Of a stretch of 9,949 nucleotides of DNA, positions 1-7,681 are shown piece by piece. The notes beneath the pieces are model-generated. The model worked only from the letters and a program-made list of their open reading frames with translations, was not told the DNA's origin and did not search any database. The DNA is taken from contig JAFAQO010000402.1 in the NCBI GenBank assembly GCA_019246375.1, positions 1 through 9,949 on the forward strand, given 5' to 3'. Each line of letters starts with the position of its first letter. The stretch's first letter is position 1. The DNA is from Mycobacterium sp. (GTDB lineage: Bacteria; Actinomycetota; Actinomycetes; Mycobacteriales; Mycobacteriaceae). A program made the translations under genes and the position numbers.

Positions 1-1002
<1,002 letters not shown>

Positions 1003-1048
1003 CTAAAACAATCGGCAACAGTGTTCAGGACCCTTAGCTGCGCTCGGC

Positions 1049-1054
1049 TACCAT
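1049..1054 (+). promoter_or_regulatory. Possible -10 box of the tRNA-Ser gene
   Basis: TACCAT (TANNNT) lies 7 bases before the mature tRNA 5' end. Transcription would then start at or next to the first base of the acceptor stem, leaving little leader for RNase P. The upstream TTCAGG is a poor -35 at 19 bp, so the true promoter may lie further upstream. Confidence 0.35.
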
Positions 1055-1061
1055 GGCCGAC

Positions 1062-1147
1062 GGAGGATTCGCCTAGTGGCCTATGGCGCTCGCCTGGAAC
1101 GCGGGTTGGGTTAACAGCCCTCGCGGGTTCAAATCCCGCATCCTCCG
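1062..1147 (+). tRNA. tRNA-Ser (anticodon GGA)
   Basis: A class II tRNA that reads UCC and UCU serine codons. The acceptor stem GGAGGAT (1062-1068) pairs with ATCCTCC (1140-1146), followed by discriminator G1147, as usual for serine tRNAs. The anticodon stem is 1089-1093 with 1101-1105, and the 7-nt loop CTGGAAC carries GGA at 1096-1098. A long variable arm (1106-1122, GGG with CCC) supports serine. The T arm is GCGGG / TTCAAAT / CCCGC (1123-1139). The 3' CCA is not encoded (CAC follows), so it must be added after transcription. Confidence 0.96.
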
Positions 1148-1152
1148 CACGC

Positions 1153-1203
1153 GGTCCGGGGCGCGACCAGACATGACGGTCGAGGTTTGGTCGCCCTCAG
1201 ACC
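1153..1203 (+). terminator. Long hairpin between tRNA-Ser and lucA
   Basis: An extended stem starts 6 bases after the tRNA and ends 8 bases before the lucA Shine-Dalgarno. Pairs: 1153-1156 with 1200-1203, mismatch C1157/A1199, 1158-1161 with 1195-1198 (one G-U), bulged C1162, then 1163-1172 with 1185-1194 (one G-U), closing a 12-nt loop (1173-1184). That is about 18 bp in all. There is no U tract. It probably ends the tRNA transcript, but its position also makes it a 5' leader structure for lucA. Confidence 0.5.
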
Positions 1204-1221
1204 ACCAGCGCAAGGAGGGGT

Positions 1222-1986
1222 ATGGGGCGCAACGTCGCCATGCTGTGGCACGCGTCGTTTTCGATCCTTGCCGGTATCGCCTATTTCTTCTGCGTGCTGC
1301 CTCGCTGGCCTGAGCTCATGGGTCAAATGACCCACGGAGTCGGGACCACGGGACGTGTCGTCTGTGGCGTGTTGATCGCTCTGGCCGCATTGCCGGTTGT
1401 GTTCACGCTGTTGCGGACTCGCAAGCCGGAGTACGGCACCCCGCAGCTGGCACTCACGCTGCGGACCGGGTCGATCGTGGCTCACGTGCTGGCCGGTGTG
1501 TTGATCGTCGGCACCACGATCAGCGAAATCTGGCTCAGCCTGGACGCTGCCGGTCAGTATTTGTTCGGGGTGTATGGGGCTGCCGCCGCCATCGCGGTGC
1601 TCGGTATCTTCGCGTTCTACCTGTCGTTTGTCGCTGCATTGTCGCCGCCACCGCCGAAGCCGCTGAAACCCAAGAAGCCCAAGCGGCAACGTCGTCGCAG
1701 GAAAGGCAAGGAAGGCGCCGAGCAGGAGGCGGTGCAGGCCGCCGAAACCGAAGAAGCCGAAACCGTGGCCCCCGAGCCCACCTCTGCGCAGGTCACATCA
1801 GGAGTCGATGAAGCCGAGCCCAGCGCCGAGACATCCGAGTCGACCGCTGAGGAGCTGCCGACGGCTGAGGACACCGTCGCGGTGGAGTCGCCTCGTGGCG
1901 GATTGCGCAACCGCCGCCCGACGGGCAAGTCGGCGACCTCGCATCGGCGCAGGCGCTCGCGCGGCGGAGTAGCCCTCGACGACTAG
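1222..1986 (+). CDS. lucA: Lipid uptake coordinator LucA (Rv3723 homologue)
   Basis: LucA is an inner-membrane protein that in M. tuberculosis stabilises the Mce1 (fatty acid) and Mce4 (cholesterol) importers and so coordinates lipid uptake. The 254-residue product matches the length I recall for Rv3723. Four hydrophobic segments are visible at about residues 8-26, 46-64, 83-102 and 113-140. They are followed by a Pro/Lys/Arg-rich stretch (142-162), a long acidic Ala/Glu/Thr-rich low-complexity tail (163-225) and a basic Arg-rich end (226-248). The N-terminal half would be in the membrane and the tail cytosolic and disordered. AAGGAGG at 1212-1218 precedes the ATG with a short 3-nt spacing; the next in-frame ATG (1240) has no better site. 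It lies downstream of tRNA-Ser, separated by a long hairpin. The function is carried over from the homologue. Confidence 0.85.
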   Translation: MGRNVAMLWHASFSILAGIAYFFCVLPRWPELMGQMTHGVGTTGRVVCGVLIALAALPVVFTLLRTRKPEYGTPQLALTLRTGSIVAHVLAGVLIVGTTISEIWLSLDAAGQYLFGVYGAAAAIAVLGIFAFYLSFVAALSPPPPKPLKPKKPKRQRRRRKGKEGAEQEAVQAAETEEAETVAPEPTSAQVTSGVDEAEPSAETSESTAEELPTAEDTVAVESPRGGLRNRRPTGKSATSHRRRRSRGGVALDD

Positions 1987-2006
1987 TTCCGCATACCCCG
2001 CTCTCC

Positions 2007-2012
2007 TATGCT
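2007..2012 (+). promoter_or_regulatory. -10 box for a leaderless oxidoreductase transcript
   Basis: TATGCT (TANNNT) ends 6 bases before the GTG at 2019. Transcription would therefore start at or next to the first base of the start codon. No Shine-Dalgarno is present, and leaderless mRNAs are common in mycobacteria, so this box both suggests a promoter and supports the chosen start. No clear -35 is seen. Confidence 0.45.
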
Positions 2013-2018
2013 GAGCGA

Positions 2019-3077
2019 GTGCCAAACACCTATCGGGTCGTCCAGTGGACGACCGGAAATGTCGGTAAGAGCTCTGTGCAGGCGATCGCCGCGAATCCCG
2101 CCTTCGAGCTCGTCGGCTGTTACGCCTATTCACCGGAGAAGGTCGGTCGCGACGTCGGCGAGCTGTGCGGCATCGAGCCGCTGGGTGTAGCCGCAACCGA
2201 CGACGTCGAGGCGTTGCTGGCACTGAAACCGGACTGCGTCGTCTACAACCCGATGTGGGTCGATGCCGACGAGCTGGTGCGCATTTTGGCTGCCGGCGTG
2301 AATGTCGTCGCGACGGCGTCATTCATCACCGGGCACAATCTGGGCCCCGGCCGCGACCGTATCGCAGAAGCGTGCCGACGCGGCGGCTCGACCATCTTCG
2401 GGTCCGGTGTGAGTCCGGGCTTCGCAGAGCTGCTGGCCATGGTGTCGGCGATGGTGTGCGACCGGATCGACAAAATCACGGTCAACGAGGCAGCCGACAC
2501 CACGTTCTACGACTCGCCCGCAACCGAGCTGCCGGTCGGCTTCGGCAAACCGATCGACTCCCCCGAGCTGCCGGCGATGACGGCGCAAGGAACGGGGATT
2601 TTCGGTGAGGCGGTCCGGCTGATCGCCGACGCGCTCGGCGTCGAGCTCGACGACGTGCGGTGCCAAGCGGAGTACGCGCAGACTACCGCCGACCTCGACC
2701 TCGGATCGTGGACCATCCCGGCGGGCTGTGTGGCCGGTGTCTACGCCAGCTGGCAGGGCGTGGTCGGGGACCGAACCGTCGTCGAACTCAACGTGCGATG
2801 GCGTAAGGGGCAGACGCTCGAACCGGACTGGAAAATCGATCAGGACGGCTGGGTCATCCAGATCGATGGACGACCCACCGTACGTACCACGGTCGGCTTC
2901 CTGCCGCCGCCTGACTTCCAGGCCGAGACGATTGCCGACTTCATGACATTGGGGCACATCATGACCGCAATGCCCACGATCAATGCGATAGCTGCCGTCG
3001 TCGCAGCCGCCCCGGGCATCGCCACCTACAACGACCTGCCATTGACGCTTCCTCGCGGCGTGGTCCGGTCACCTTAG
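2019..3077 (+). CDS. DapB-like NAD(P)-dependent oxidoreductase (amine dehydrogenase family)
   Basis: A 352-residue cytosolic protein resembling the dihydrodipicolinate reductase / 2,4-diaminopentanoate dehydrogenase group, with a Rossmann NAD(P)-binding N-terminal domain (DapB_N-like) and a C-terminal substrate domain. The dinucleotide motif is at residues 7-20 (VVQWTTGNVGKSSV, with Gly13 and Gly16). Further family-like stretches are DCVVYNPMW (72-80), VNVVATASFITGH (94-106) and GSGVSPGF (128-135). The substrate is not known: in this family the fold does not imply lysine biosynthesis, and mycobacteria carry several paralogues. The start is a GTG without a ribosome binding site but with a well-placed -10 box. 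It follows lucA by 32 bases on the same strand. Its TAG stop overlaps the stop of the convergent DUF732 gene. I do not recall this gene next to lucA in M. tuberculosis. Confidence 0.78.
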   Translation: MPNTYRVVQWTTGNVGKSSVQAIAANPAFELVGCYAYSPEKVGRDVGELCGIEPLGVAATDDVEALLALKPDCVVYNPMWVDADELVRILAAGVNVVATASFITGHNLGPGRDRIAEACRRGGSTIFGSGVSPGFAELLAMVSAMVCDRIDKITVNEAADTTFYDSPATELPVGFGKPIDSPELPAMTAQGTGIFGEAVRLIADALGVELDDVRCQAEYAQTTADLDLGSWTIPAGCVAGVYASWQGVVGDRTVVELNVRWRKGQTLEPDWKIDQDGWVIQIDGRPTVRTTVGFLPPPDFQAETIADFMTLGHIMTAMPTINAIAAVVAAAPGIATYNDLPLTLPRGVVRSP

Positions 3078-3403
3078 CGCGCTGGAATGTTTTGCAACTT
3101 GTACGCCAGGTCGGGGCAGTAGAAGGTAATAGCGCTGCCGAGAAACTGGTATGTCTGCACCTGGGTGGTGCCCCGCGGCAAGTTATGGGAGAGGAAATTG
3201 GCGGATGCCGCGGCGTCGGGGTCGACGCCCTGACCGAGTCGTCGGCACGCGATCTTGGCCAGGTAGGGGTTGTAGTCGTGCGGGCCGTAGATCCCGAAGC
3301 TGTTGAGCTGATTATCGAAGTCGGTGTCCGGGTCGGCATGTGCCGGCGCTGCCAGGCCGATCGCAATGGCGATGGCGACGATCGCAGACCTCATGGCCTT
3401 CAT
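3074..3403 (-). CDS. Secreted DUF732-family protein
   Basis: A small exported protein of 109 residues. The N-terminus is a Sec signal peptide (Lys2 and Arg5, hydrophobic 7-20, cleavage probably after AHA at 23), leaving a mature protein of about 86 residues. It has the family's two cysteines (Cys53 and Cys96), likely a disulfide, and motifs such as DFDNQLNSFGIYG (28-40) and an ending around YCPDLAYKL. DUF732 proteins are numerous in mycobacteria and mostly of unknown function. It is transcribed divergently from the mmpS-mmpL operon with 148 bases between the two starts, so co-regulation is possible. On the other side it is convergent with the oxidoreductase, overlapping by 4 bases at the stop codons. 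A GGAGG lies 13 nt upstream of the ATG, too far for a good ribosome site; a leaderless start is an alternative. Confidence 0.82.
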   Translation of the reverse strand: MKAMRSAIVAIAIAIGLAAPAHADPDTDFDNQLNSFGIYGPHDYNPYLAKIACRRLGQGVDPDAAASANFLSHNLPRGTTQVQTYQFLGSAITFYCPDLAYKLQNIPAR

Positions 3404-3551
3404 GGCGTGGATCGTACCTCCGCTCCATTCGATCGACGGGCCAGTCGGTTTGAACCTGGCTTCCTGCCACTATCGCTGCTCCGATTAGAGTAGCTAAGGT
3501 TGCAGGCAAGCTAAATACTTACCCGTCGCCCCCGTAAGAATGGAGGCATCT
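3404..3551. promoter_or_regulatory. Divergent regulatory region between the DUF732 gene and mmpS
   Basis: This 148-base region is AT-richer than its surroundings at 3484-3540. Toward mmpS it holds two TANNNT boxes, TAGAGT (3486-3491) and TAAGGT (3495-3500), a direct repeat of AGCTAA (3492-3497 and 3509-3514, 17 bp apart), a small palindrome TTGC-AG-GCAA (3500-3509) and the Shine-Dalgarno GGAGG (3542-3546). Toward the DUF732 gene it has TACGAT on the minus strand (3411-3416), 7 bases before the ATG. TTAGAGTAG followed by CTAAGGTTG (3485-3502) vaguely resembles an IdeR iron box. Which of these is used cannot be told from sequence alone. Confidence 0.5.
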
Positions 3552-4073
3552 ATGACGTTGACCGAACAGCCGAGGACCGTCGACGTTCACGACGACGACG
3601 CCCCGGCCAAGGTCGCCGACCGAAAGGTCAAGCGTATTTCCGTTTTCGGTGCTCTCCGGCGAGTGTGGCTTCCGCTGGTGATCGTGGCCGTGGTCGCGGT
3701 CGCGGGGTTCTGCGTCCATCGGCTACAGGGTGTCTTCGGTGTGCACGACGACGGGTCGCGGAGCAACTCGGCTGCCGAGGACATCAAACCTTTCAACCCG
3801 AAGCATGTGGTTTATGAGGTCTTCGGCCCGCCCGGAACCATGGCGAACATCAATTACCTGGACATAAAAGCCCAGCCGCAACAGGTCGACAACGTGCCGC
3901 TGCCGTGGACCCTTTCCGTCACGACGACGCTCCCCTCGGTCAGCGTCAACCTCGTGGCGCAGGGCGACAGCGACAGCATTGGCTGTCGGATCACGGTCAA
4001 CGACGTGGTGAAGGATGAGCGGACCGCTAATGAAGTGAACGCCCAGACCTTTTGCCTGGTGAAGTCGGCATGA
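3552..4073 (+). CDS. mmpS: MmpS family accessory protein of an MmpL exporter
   Basis: MmpS proteins are single-pass membrane proteins with a beta-sandwich domain on the periplasmic side. They act as obligate partners of MmpL4/MmpL5-type exporters in siderophore and lipid export. The product has 173 residues: a charged cytosolic N-terminus (1-37), one membrane helix (about 38-56), a linker and a C-terminal domain (84-173) with [26 protein letters not shown] and [10 protein letters not shown]. Cys145 and Cys168 are likely disulfide-bonded. I chose the ATG at 3552 because GGAGG (3542-3546) precedes it by 5 bases; an in-frame ATG at 3540 would place that site inside the coding region. The stop overlaps the mmpL start as ATGA. 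The symbol is family level; which paralogue (S4 or S5) cannot be assigned here. Confidence 0.9.
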   Translation: MTLTEQPRTVDVHDDDAPAKVADRKVKRISVFGALRRVWLPLVIVAVVAVAGFCVHRLQGVFGVHDDGSRSNSAAEDIKPFNPKHVVYEVFGPPGTMANINYLDIKAQPQQVDNVPLPWTLSVTTTLPSVSVNLVAQGDSDSIGCRITVNDVVKDERTANEVNAQTFCLVKSA

Positions 4074-6964
4074 GCGATACCGACGTCAAGCAGCCTGTTT
4101 CACAGCCGCTGATTCCGCCGTTTCTGCCGCACGCGATCCGCCGGCTTGCCGTGCCGTTCATTTTGGCGTGGCTCGGGCTCGTTTTCATCACAAACACCGC
4201 AGTGCCCCAACTGGAAGTGGTCGGAAAAGAGCACTCGGTTTCGATGAGCCCTAACGATGCGCCGTCGATGCAGGCGATGAAGCGCGTCGGTCAGGTGTTT
4301 CACGAGTTCAATTCCGACAGTTCGGCCATGATCGTCCTCGAGGGCACTACGCCGCTGGGTGATGACGCGCACCAGTTTTACAACGAGATGGTGCACCGTC
4401 TCGAGCAGGACACAAAGCACGTACAGCACGTTCAAGATTTCTGGGGGGATCCGCTCACCGCGGCGGGCTCACAAAGCACAGATGGCAAAGCTGCCTATGT
4501 CCAGGTATATCTCGCCGGTAATCAGGGCGAGAGCTTGGCAAATGAGTCCGTGGAAGCCGTCCGTAAAATTGTGGATACGACGCCGGCGCCCCCCGGTGTC
4601 AAGGCTTATGTCACCGGCGGCGCGGCGCTGACCGCAGATCAAAACCATGCCGGCGACAAAGGCGTCAAGAAGGTTACGGGGATCACCATTCTGGTGATTG
4701 CGGTGATGTTACTGTTCGTCTACCGATCGATTGTCACCGTGCTCGTTACGCTCATCATGGTGTTCATCGAATTGGCGGCAGCACGGGGAGTGGTGGCATT
4801 TCTCGGATACCACAACATAATCGGTCTTTCCACTTTTGCGGTGAATCTGCTCGTGTTGATGGCCATCGCCGCGGGAACAGATTACGCCATATTTATCATG
4901 GGCCGTTATCAAGAGGCGCGCGGGAACGGCGAGAGCCGAGAACAAGCCTATTACACGATGTTCCATGGAACCGCCCACGTGGTCTTGGGGTCGGGACTGA
5001 CCATTGCCGGCGCGATGTATTGCTTGAGTTTTACCCGACTGCCTTATTTCAAGAGCCTGGGCGCTCCCTGCGCGATTGGCATGCTGGTAGCGGTCGTGGC
5101 GGCGCTGACCTTGGGTCCCGCCGTGCTCACCGTGGGCAGCTTCTTCGGCATGTTTGATCCCAAGCGCAGGATGCGGACGAGCGGGTGGCGGCGGATAGGC
5201 ACCGCTATCGTGCGCTGGCCCGGGCCCATCCTTGCGGTGGCAGTGGCAATCGCTCTTATCGGTCTGCTCGCTTTGCCCGGGTACAAGACCGATTACGACA
5301 ATCGCCGCTACCTGCCTTCCTACACGCCGGCGAATGTCGGATACGACGCCGCGGAACGGCATTTTTCACCGGCTCGGATGAACCCCGAATTGTTGTTGAT
5401 CGAAAGCGATCACGATTTGCGTAATCCGGCCAGCATGCTCGTCATCGATAGGGTGGCCAAAAATGTGTTCCATCTTCCCGGCATAGGCCGCGTGCAGGCG
5501 ATAACCAGGCCGCTGGGCACTCCGATCGAGCACACGTCGATACCGTTCCAGATCAGCATGCAGAACACGACCAATGTCGAAAACTCGAAGTACATGCATG
5601 AGCGCATGAAAGACATGCTGGTTCAGGCCGACGCGATGACGGACACGATCAACACGATGCAGCGCATGTACAACATCATGCAAAAACTTGTTGGCACGAC
5701 TCACCACATGGTCGGTACAACCAAGGAAATGACAGAAATCACCGATGAATTGCGCGACCACATCGCAGACTTTGACGACTTTTGGCGGCCCATACGGAGC
5801 TACTTCTACTGGGAAAAACACTGCTTCGACATCCCGATATGTTGGTCATTCAGATCGATATTCGACGCGCTCGACGGTATCGACCAGATCAGCGAGAAGC
5901 TGCACGTTCTGGTGAAAGACCTGGACCAGCTGGACAAGCTCATGCCACAGATGCTCGCGCAGATCCCGCCGATGATTTCCACGATGCAGACCATGCGGAC
6001 GATGATGCTGACGATGCACAGCTCAATGTCCAGCTTGTACGACCAGATGGACGCTATGAGCCAGAACTCGACCGCCATGGGTCAGGCTTTCGATGCGTCG
6101 AAGAATGACGACTCCTTCTACATTCCCCCGGAGGTTTTCGACAACCCCGATTTCAAACGCGGGTTGAAGATGTTCTTGTCGCCCGACGGGAAGGCCGTCC
6201 GCTTCATCATCTCCCACGACGGCGACCCTGCGACTCCGGAAGGCATTTCACATGTCGATCCGATCAAGCAGGCGGCAAAGGAGGCCATCAAGGGCACGCC
6301 GCTGGAAGGGTCGAAGATCTATCTTGGCGGCACCGCTGCGATGTACAAAGACATGCGCGACGGCTCCAGATACGATCTGTTGATCGCCGGAATAGCCGCG
6401 GCCAGCTTGATTTTGATCATCATGCTGATCATTACCCGAAGTGTGGTTGCTGCGCTCGTCATTGTGGGCACCGTCCTTCTCTCATTGGGCGCCTCTTTCG
6501 GGCTTTCGGTGCTCGTGTGGCAATACATCCTTGGCGATAAATTGCACTGGATGGTGCTTGCGATGTCAGTGATCCTGATGTTGGCGGTGGGATCCGACTA
6601 CAACCTGCTGCTGGTCTCTCGGTTCAAGGAGGAAATCGGCGCCGGGTTGCGGACGGGGATCATCCGTTCGATGGCTGGTACGGGCGCGGTGGTGACATCT
6701 GCGGGGCTGGTCTTCGCCGCTACTATGTCCTCCTTCATCTTCAGTGATTTGCGGGTCATCGGTCAGGTGGGTACCACCATCGGGCTGGGTCTGCTGTTCG
6801 ACACCCTGATCGTGCGCTCGTTCATGACGCCATCCATTGCCGCGCTGCTGGGCCGGTGGTTCTGGTGGCCGCAGCGGGTGCGCCCACGCCCGGCCAGCCA
6901 GATGCTGAGGCCGTACGCGCCCCGTCCCGTGGTACGTGAACTGTTCCTGCACGACACGACGTGA
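4070..6964 (+). CDS. mmpL: MmpL family RND transporter, MmpL4/MmpL5 type
   Basis: A proton-driven inner-membrane exporter of 964 residues, the usual size for MmpL4/MmpL5, which export siderophores and cause drug efflux in M. tuberculosis. In order: cytosolic N-terminus (1-25), TM1 (~26-44), first periplasmic domain (~45-200), TM2-TM6 (~203-360), TM7 (~385-403), second periplasmic domain (~404-765), TM8-TM12 (~768-930) and a short basic tail. The proton-relay Asp-Tyr pairs are present as GTDYAIF (Asp271, Tyr272) and GSDYNLL (Asp843, Tyr844). Residues ~497-670 form the methionine-rich coiled-coil hairpin typical of this clade, with Cys585 and Cys591 near its tip. The ATG overlaps the mmpS stop (ATGA), implying translational coupling; no Shine-Dalgarno is seen. 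Local base composition is less GC-rich than in neighbouring genes (29 of 60 G+C at 5641-5700). The cargo is unknown. Confidence 0.93.
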   Translation: MSDTDVKQPVSQPLIPPFLPHAIRRLAVPFILAWLGLVFITNTAVPQLEVVGKEHSVSMSPNDAPSMQAMKRVGQVFHEFNSDSSAMIVLEGTTPLGDDAHQFYNEMVHRLEQDTKHVQHVQDFWGDPLTAAGSQSTDGKAAYVQVYLAGNQGESLANESVEAVRKIVDTTPAPPGVKAYVTGGAALTADQNHAGDKGVKKVTGITILVIAVMLLFVYRSIVTVLVTLIMVFIELAAARGVVAFLGYHNIIGLSTFAVNLLVLMAIAAGTDYAIFIMGRYQEARGNGESREQAYYTMFHGTAHVVLGSGLTIAGAMYCLSFTRLPYFKSLGAPCAIGMLVAVVAALTLGPAVLTVGSFFGMFDPKRRMRTSGWRRIGTAIVRWPGPILAVAVAIALIGLLALPGYKTDYDNRRYLPSYTPANVGYDAAERHFSPARMNPELLLIESDHDLRNPASMLVIDRVAKNVFHLPGIGRVQAITRPLGTPIEHTSIPFQISMQNTTNVENSKYMHERMKDMLVQADAMTDTINTMQRMYNIMQKLVGTTHHMVGTTKEMTEITDELRDHIADFDDFWRPIRSYFYWEKHCFDIPICWSFRSIFDALDGIDQISEKLHVLVKDLDQLDKLMPQMLAQIPPMISTMQTMRTMMLTMHSSMSSLYDQMDAMSQNSTAMGQAFDASKNDDSFYIPPEVFDNPDFKRGLKMFLSPDGKAVRFIISHDGDPATPEGISHVDPIKQAAKEAIKGTPLEGSKIYLGGTAAMYKDMRDGSRYDLLIAGIAAASLILIIMLIITRSVVAALVIVGTVLLSLGASFGLSVLVWQYILGDKLHWMVLAMSVILMLAVGSDYNLLLVSRFKEEIGAGLRTGIIRSMAGTGAVVTSAGLVFAATMSSFIFSDLRVIGQVGTTIGLGLLFDTLIVRSFMTPSIAALLGRWFWWPQRVRPRPASQMLRPYAPRPVVRELFLHDTT

Positions 6965-7137
6965 GACTGGCAGGCAACTCGCCCACCCGCCGGAAAGGCT
7001 GATCGAGGCCCTACGCCGAGGAACCTGAGGTCCCGCCAGACTGGAATTTGGACTTTCGCATCCGCGCTTACCCGGCTGATCACCGCGACCTGCGTCGGAC
7101 TCCTAACACAATCCGGTTGAACTGGAAACCTAGCGAC

Positions 7138-7599
7138 TCACCAGTCCCAGACAGACGGGTCGGTCGGGTAGTTGGCGCAGTTGTCGGTTTCTTTCGCCAC
7201 GACGCCTTTGTTGTTGAAGAAGATCTTCATGTGGTTGAGCCAGGCAAACCACAGCGGATCGCCGCCGGACCCCAGAGGTGGATAAAAGTGCTCTGAGTAA
7301 TCCCTTCGCTCCGCCGGAGTCAGCGAGAAAAACCAGTGCGCCTTGTCTTGGGTCGCCTGCTGCACGTTCGGGTGATTGCGGTAGTCGGCCATGTACCGCT
7401 CGTAATACACCGGAGTGAAATCCCTGGCGGCGGCCAGGATTTGCTCGGCGTTGCAGCTGGTCTCGATCATCCTCCGGGGTATTGGAAAGTCGTCGGTGGA
7501 ATCGGCTGCGGCAACCCGGGGGAAAGCCGCTGAAGCGGTACCGAGGACGAGCACTGCGACGCCCACCCGGAGAACAAGACTCAAACTATGCCCGCGCAT
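7138..7599 (-). CDS. Rv0455c-like secreted siderophore-secretion factor (DUF5078 family)
   Basis: An exported protein of 153 residues that I recognise from memory as a homologue of M. tuberculosis Rv0455c, the small periplasmic 'cinched' protein needed for siderophore secretion by the MmpS/MmpL4-5 systems. The signal peptide covers about residues 1-32 (Arg2, hydrophobic 6-22, cleavage near VAAA). The mature part has conserved-looking motifs DFPIPRRMI (37-45), [14 protein letters not shown] (57-70), [20 protein letters not shown] (87-106) and [12 protein letters not shown] (125-136), ending in VWDW. Its only cysteines, Cys49 and Cys141, sit near the two ends of the mature chain, as expected for the disulfide that cinches the helical fold. 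It is convergent with mmpL (173 bases apart) and divergent from the cutinase. One half of a 9-bp inverted repeat abuts its ATG; no Shine-Dalgarno is seen. The role is inferred from homology and position. Confidence 0.85.
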   Translation of the reverse strand: MRGHSLSLVLRVGVAVLVLGTASAAFPRVAAADSTDDFPIPRRMIETSCNAEQILAAARDFTPVYYERYMADYRNHPNVQQATQDKAHWFFSLTPAERRDYSEHFYPPLGSGGDPLWFAWLNHMKIFFNNKGVVAKETDNCANYPTDPSVWDW

Positions 7600-7629
7600 A
7601 GCCGTTACTAAAACGCTCCCGTAACGGCT
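7600..7629. promoter_or_regulatory. Perfect 9+9 bp inverted repeat, candidate operator
   Basis: AGCCGTTAC (7600-7608) and GTAACGGCT (7621-7629) are exact inverted copies separated by 12 bases. The repeat lies in the 82-base divergent region between the Rv0455c-like gene and the cutinase gene, and its left arm touches the start codon of the former. It could be an operator for a dimeric regulator controlling both genes, or a hairpin at the translation start of the minus-strand mRNA. Confidence 0.5.
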
Positions 7630-7681
7630 CCGCGCTGGGCTCGGGCGGCCAACTGTTCCGGCGTTATGTCAGCATTTACAG

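Noticed and set aside
1129..1689. 186-codon minus-strand open frame opposite lucA
   Set aside because: It lies antisense to lucA, covers the tRNA 3' end, and reads as a His/Arg/Gln-rich low-complexity product typical of a shadow frame in high-GC DNA.
2319..2957. 212-codon minus-strand open frame opposite the oxidoreductase
   Set aside because: It is fully antisense to a gene with clear Rossmann motifs, and its translation has no domain-like pattern.
3540..3551. Upstream in-frame ATG for mmpS
   Set aside because: Starting there would put the GGAGG ribosome site inside the gene; the ATG at 3552 has the correct 5-base spacing.
4052..4069. Upstream in-frame alternative start for mmpL
   Set aside because: It would extend the overlap with mmpS. 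The ATG at 4070 gives the common ATGA overlap and the family-typical length of 964 residues.
4709..5362. 217-codon minus-strand open frame opposite mmpL
   Set aside because: Antisense to strongly recognisable MmpL membrane segments; the product is rich in His, Gln and Arg and resembles no family.
4070..6964. Recent horizontal transfer of mmpL based on its lower local GC content
   Set aside because: MmpL4/5-type genes are native to mycobacteria, the coiled-coil Met/Lys/Asn content itself lowers GC, and no mobile element borders or repeats flank the operon.
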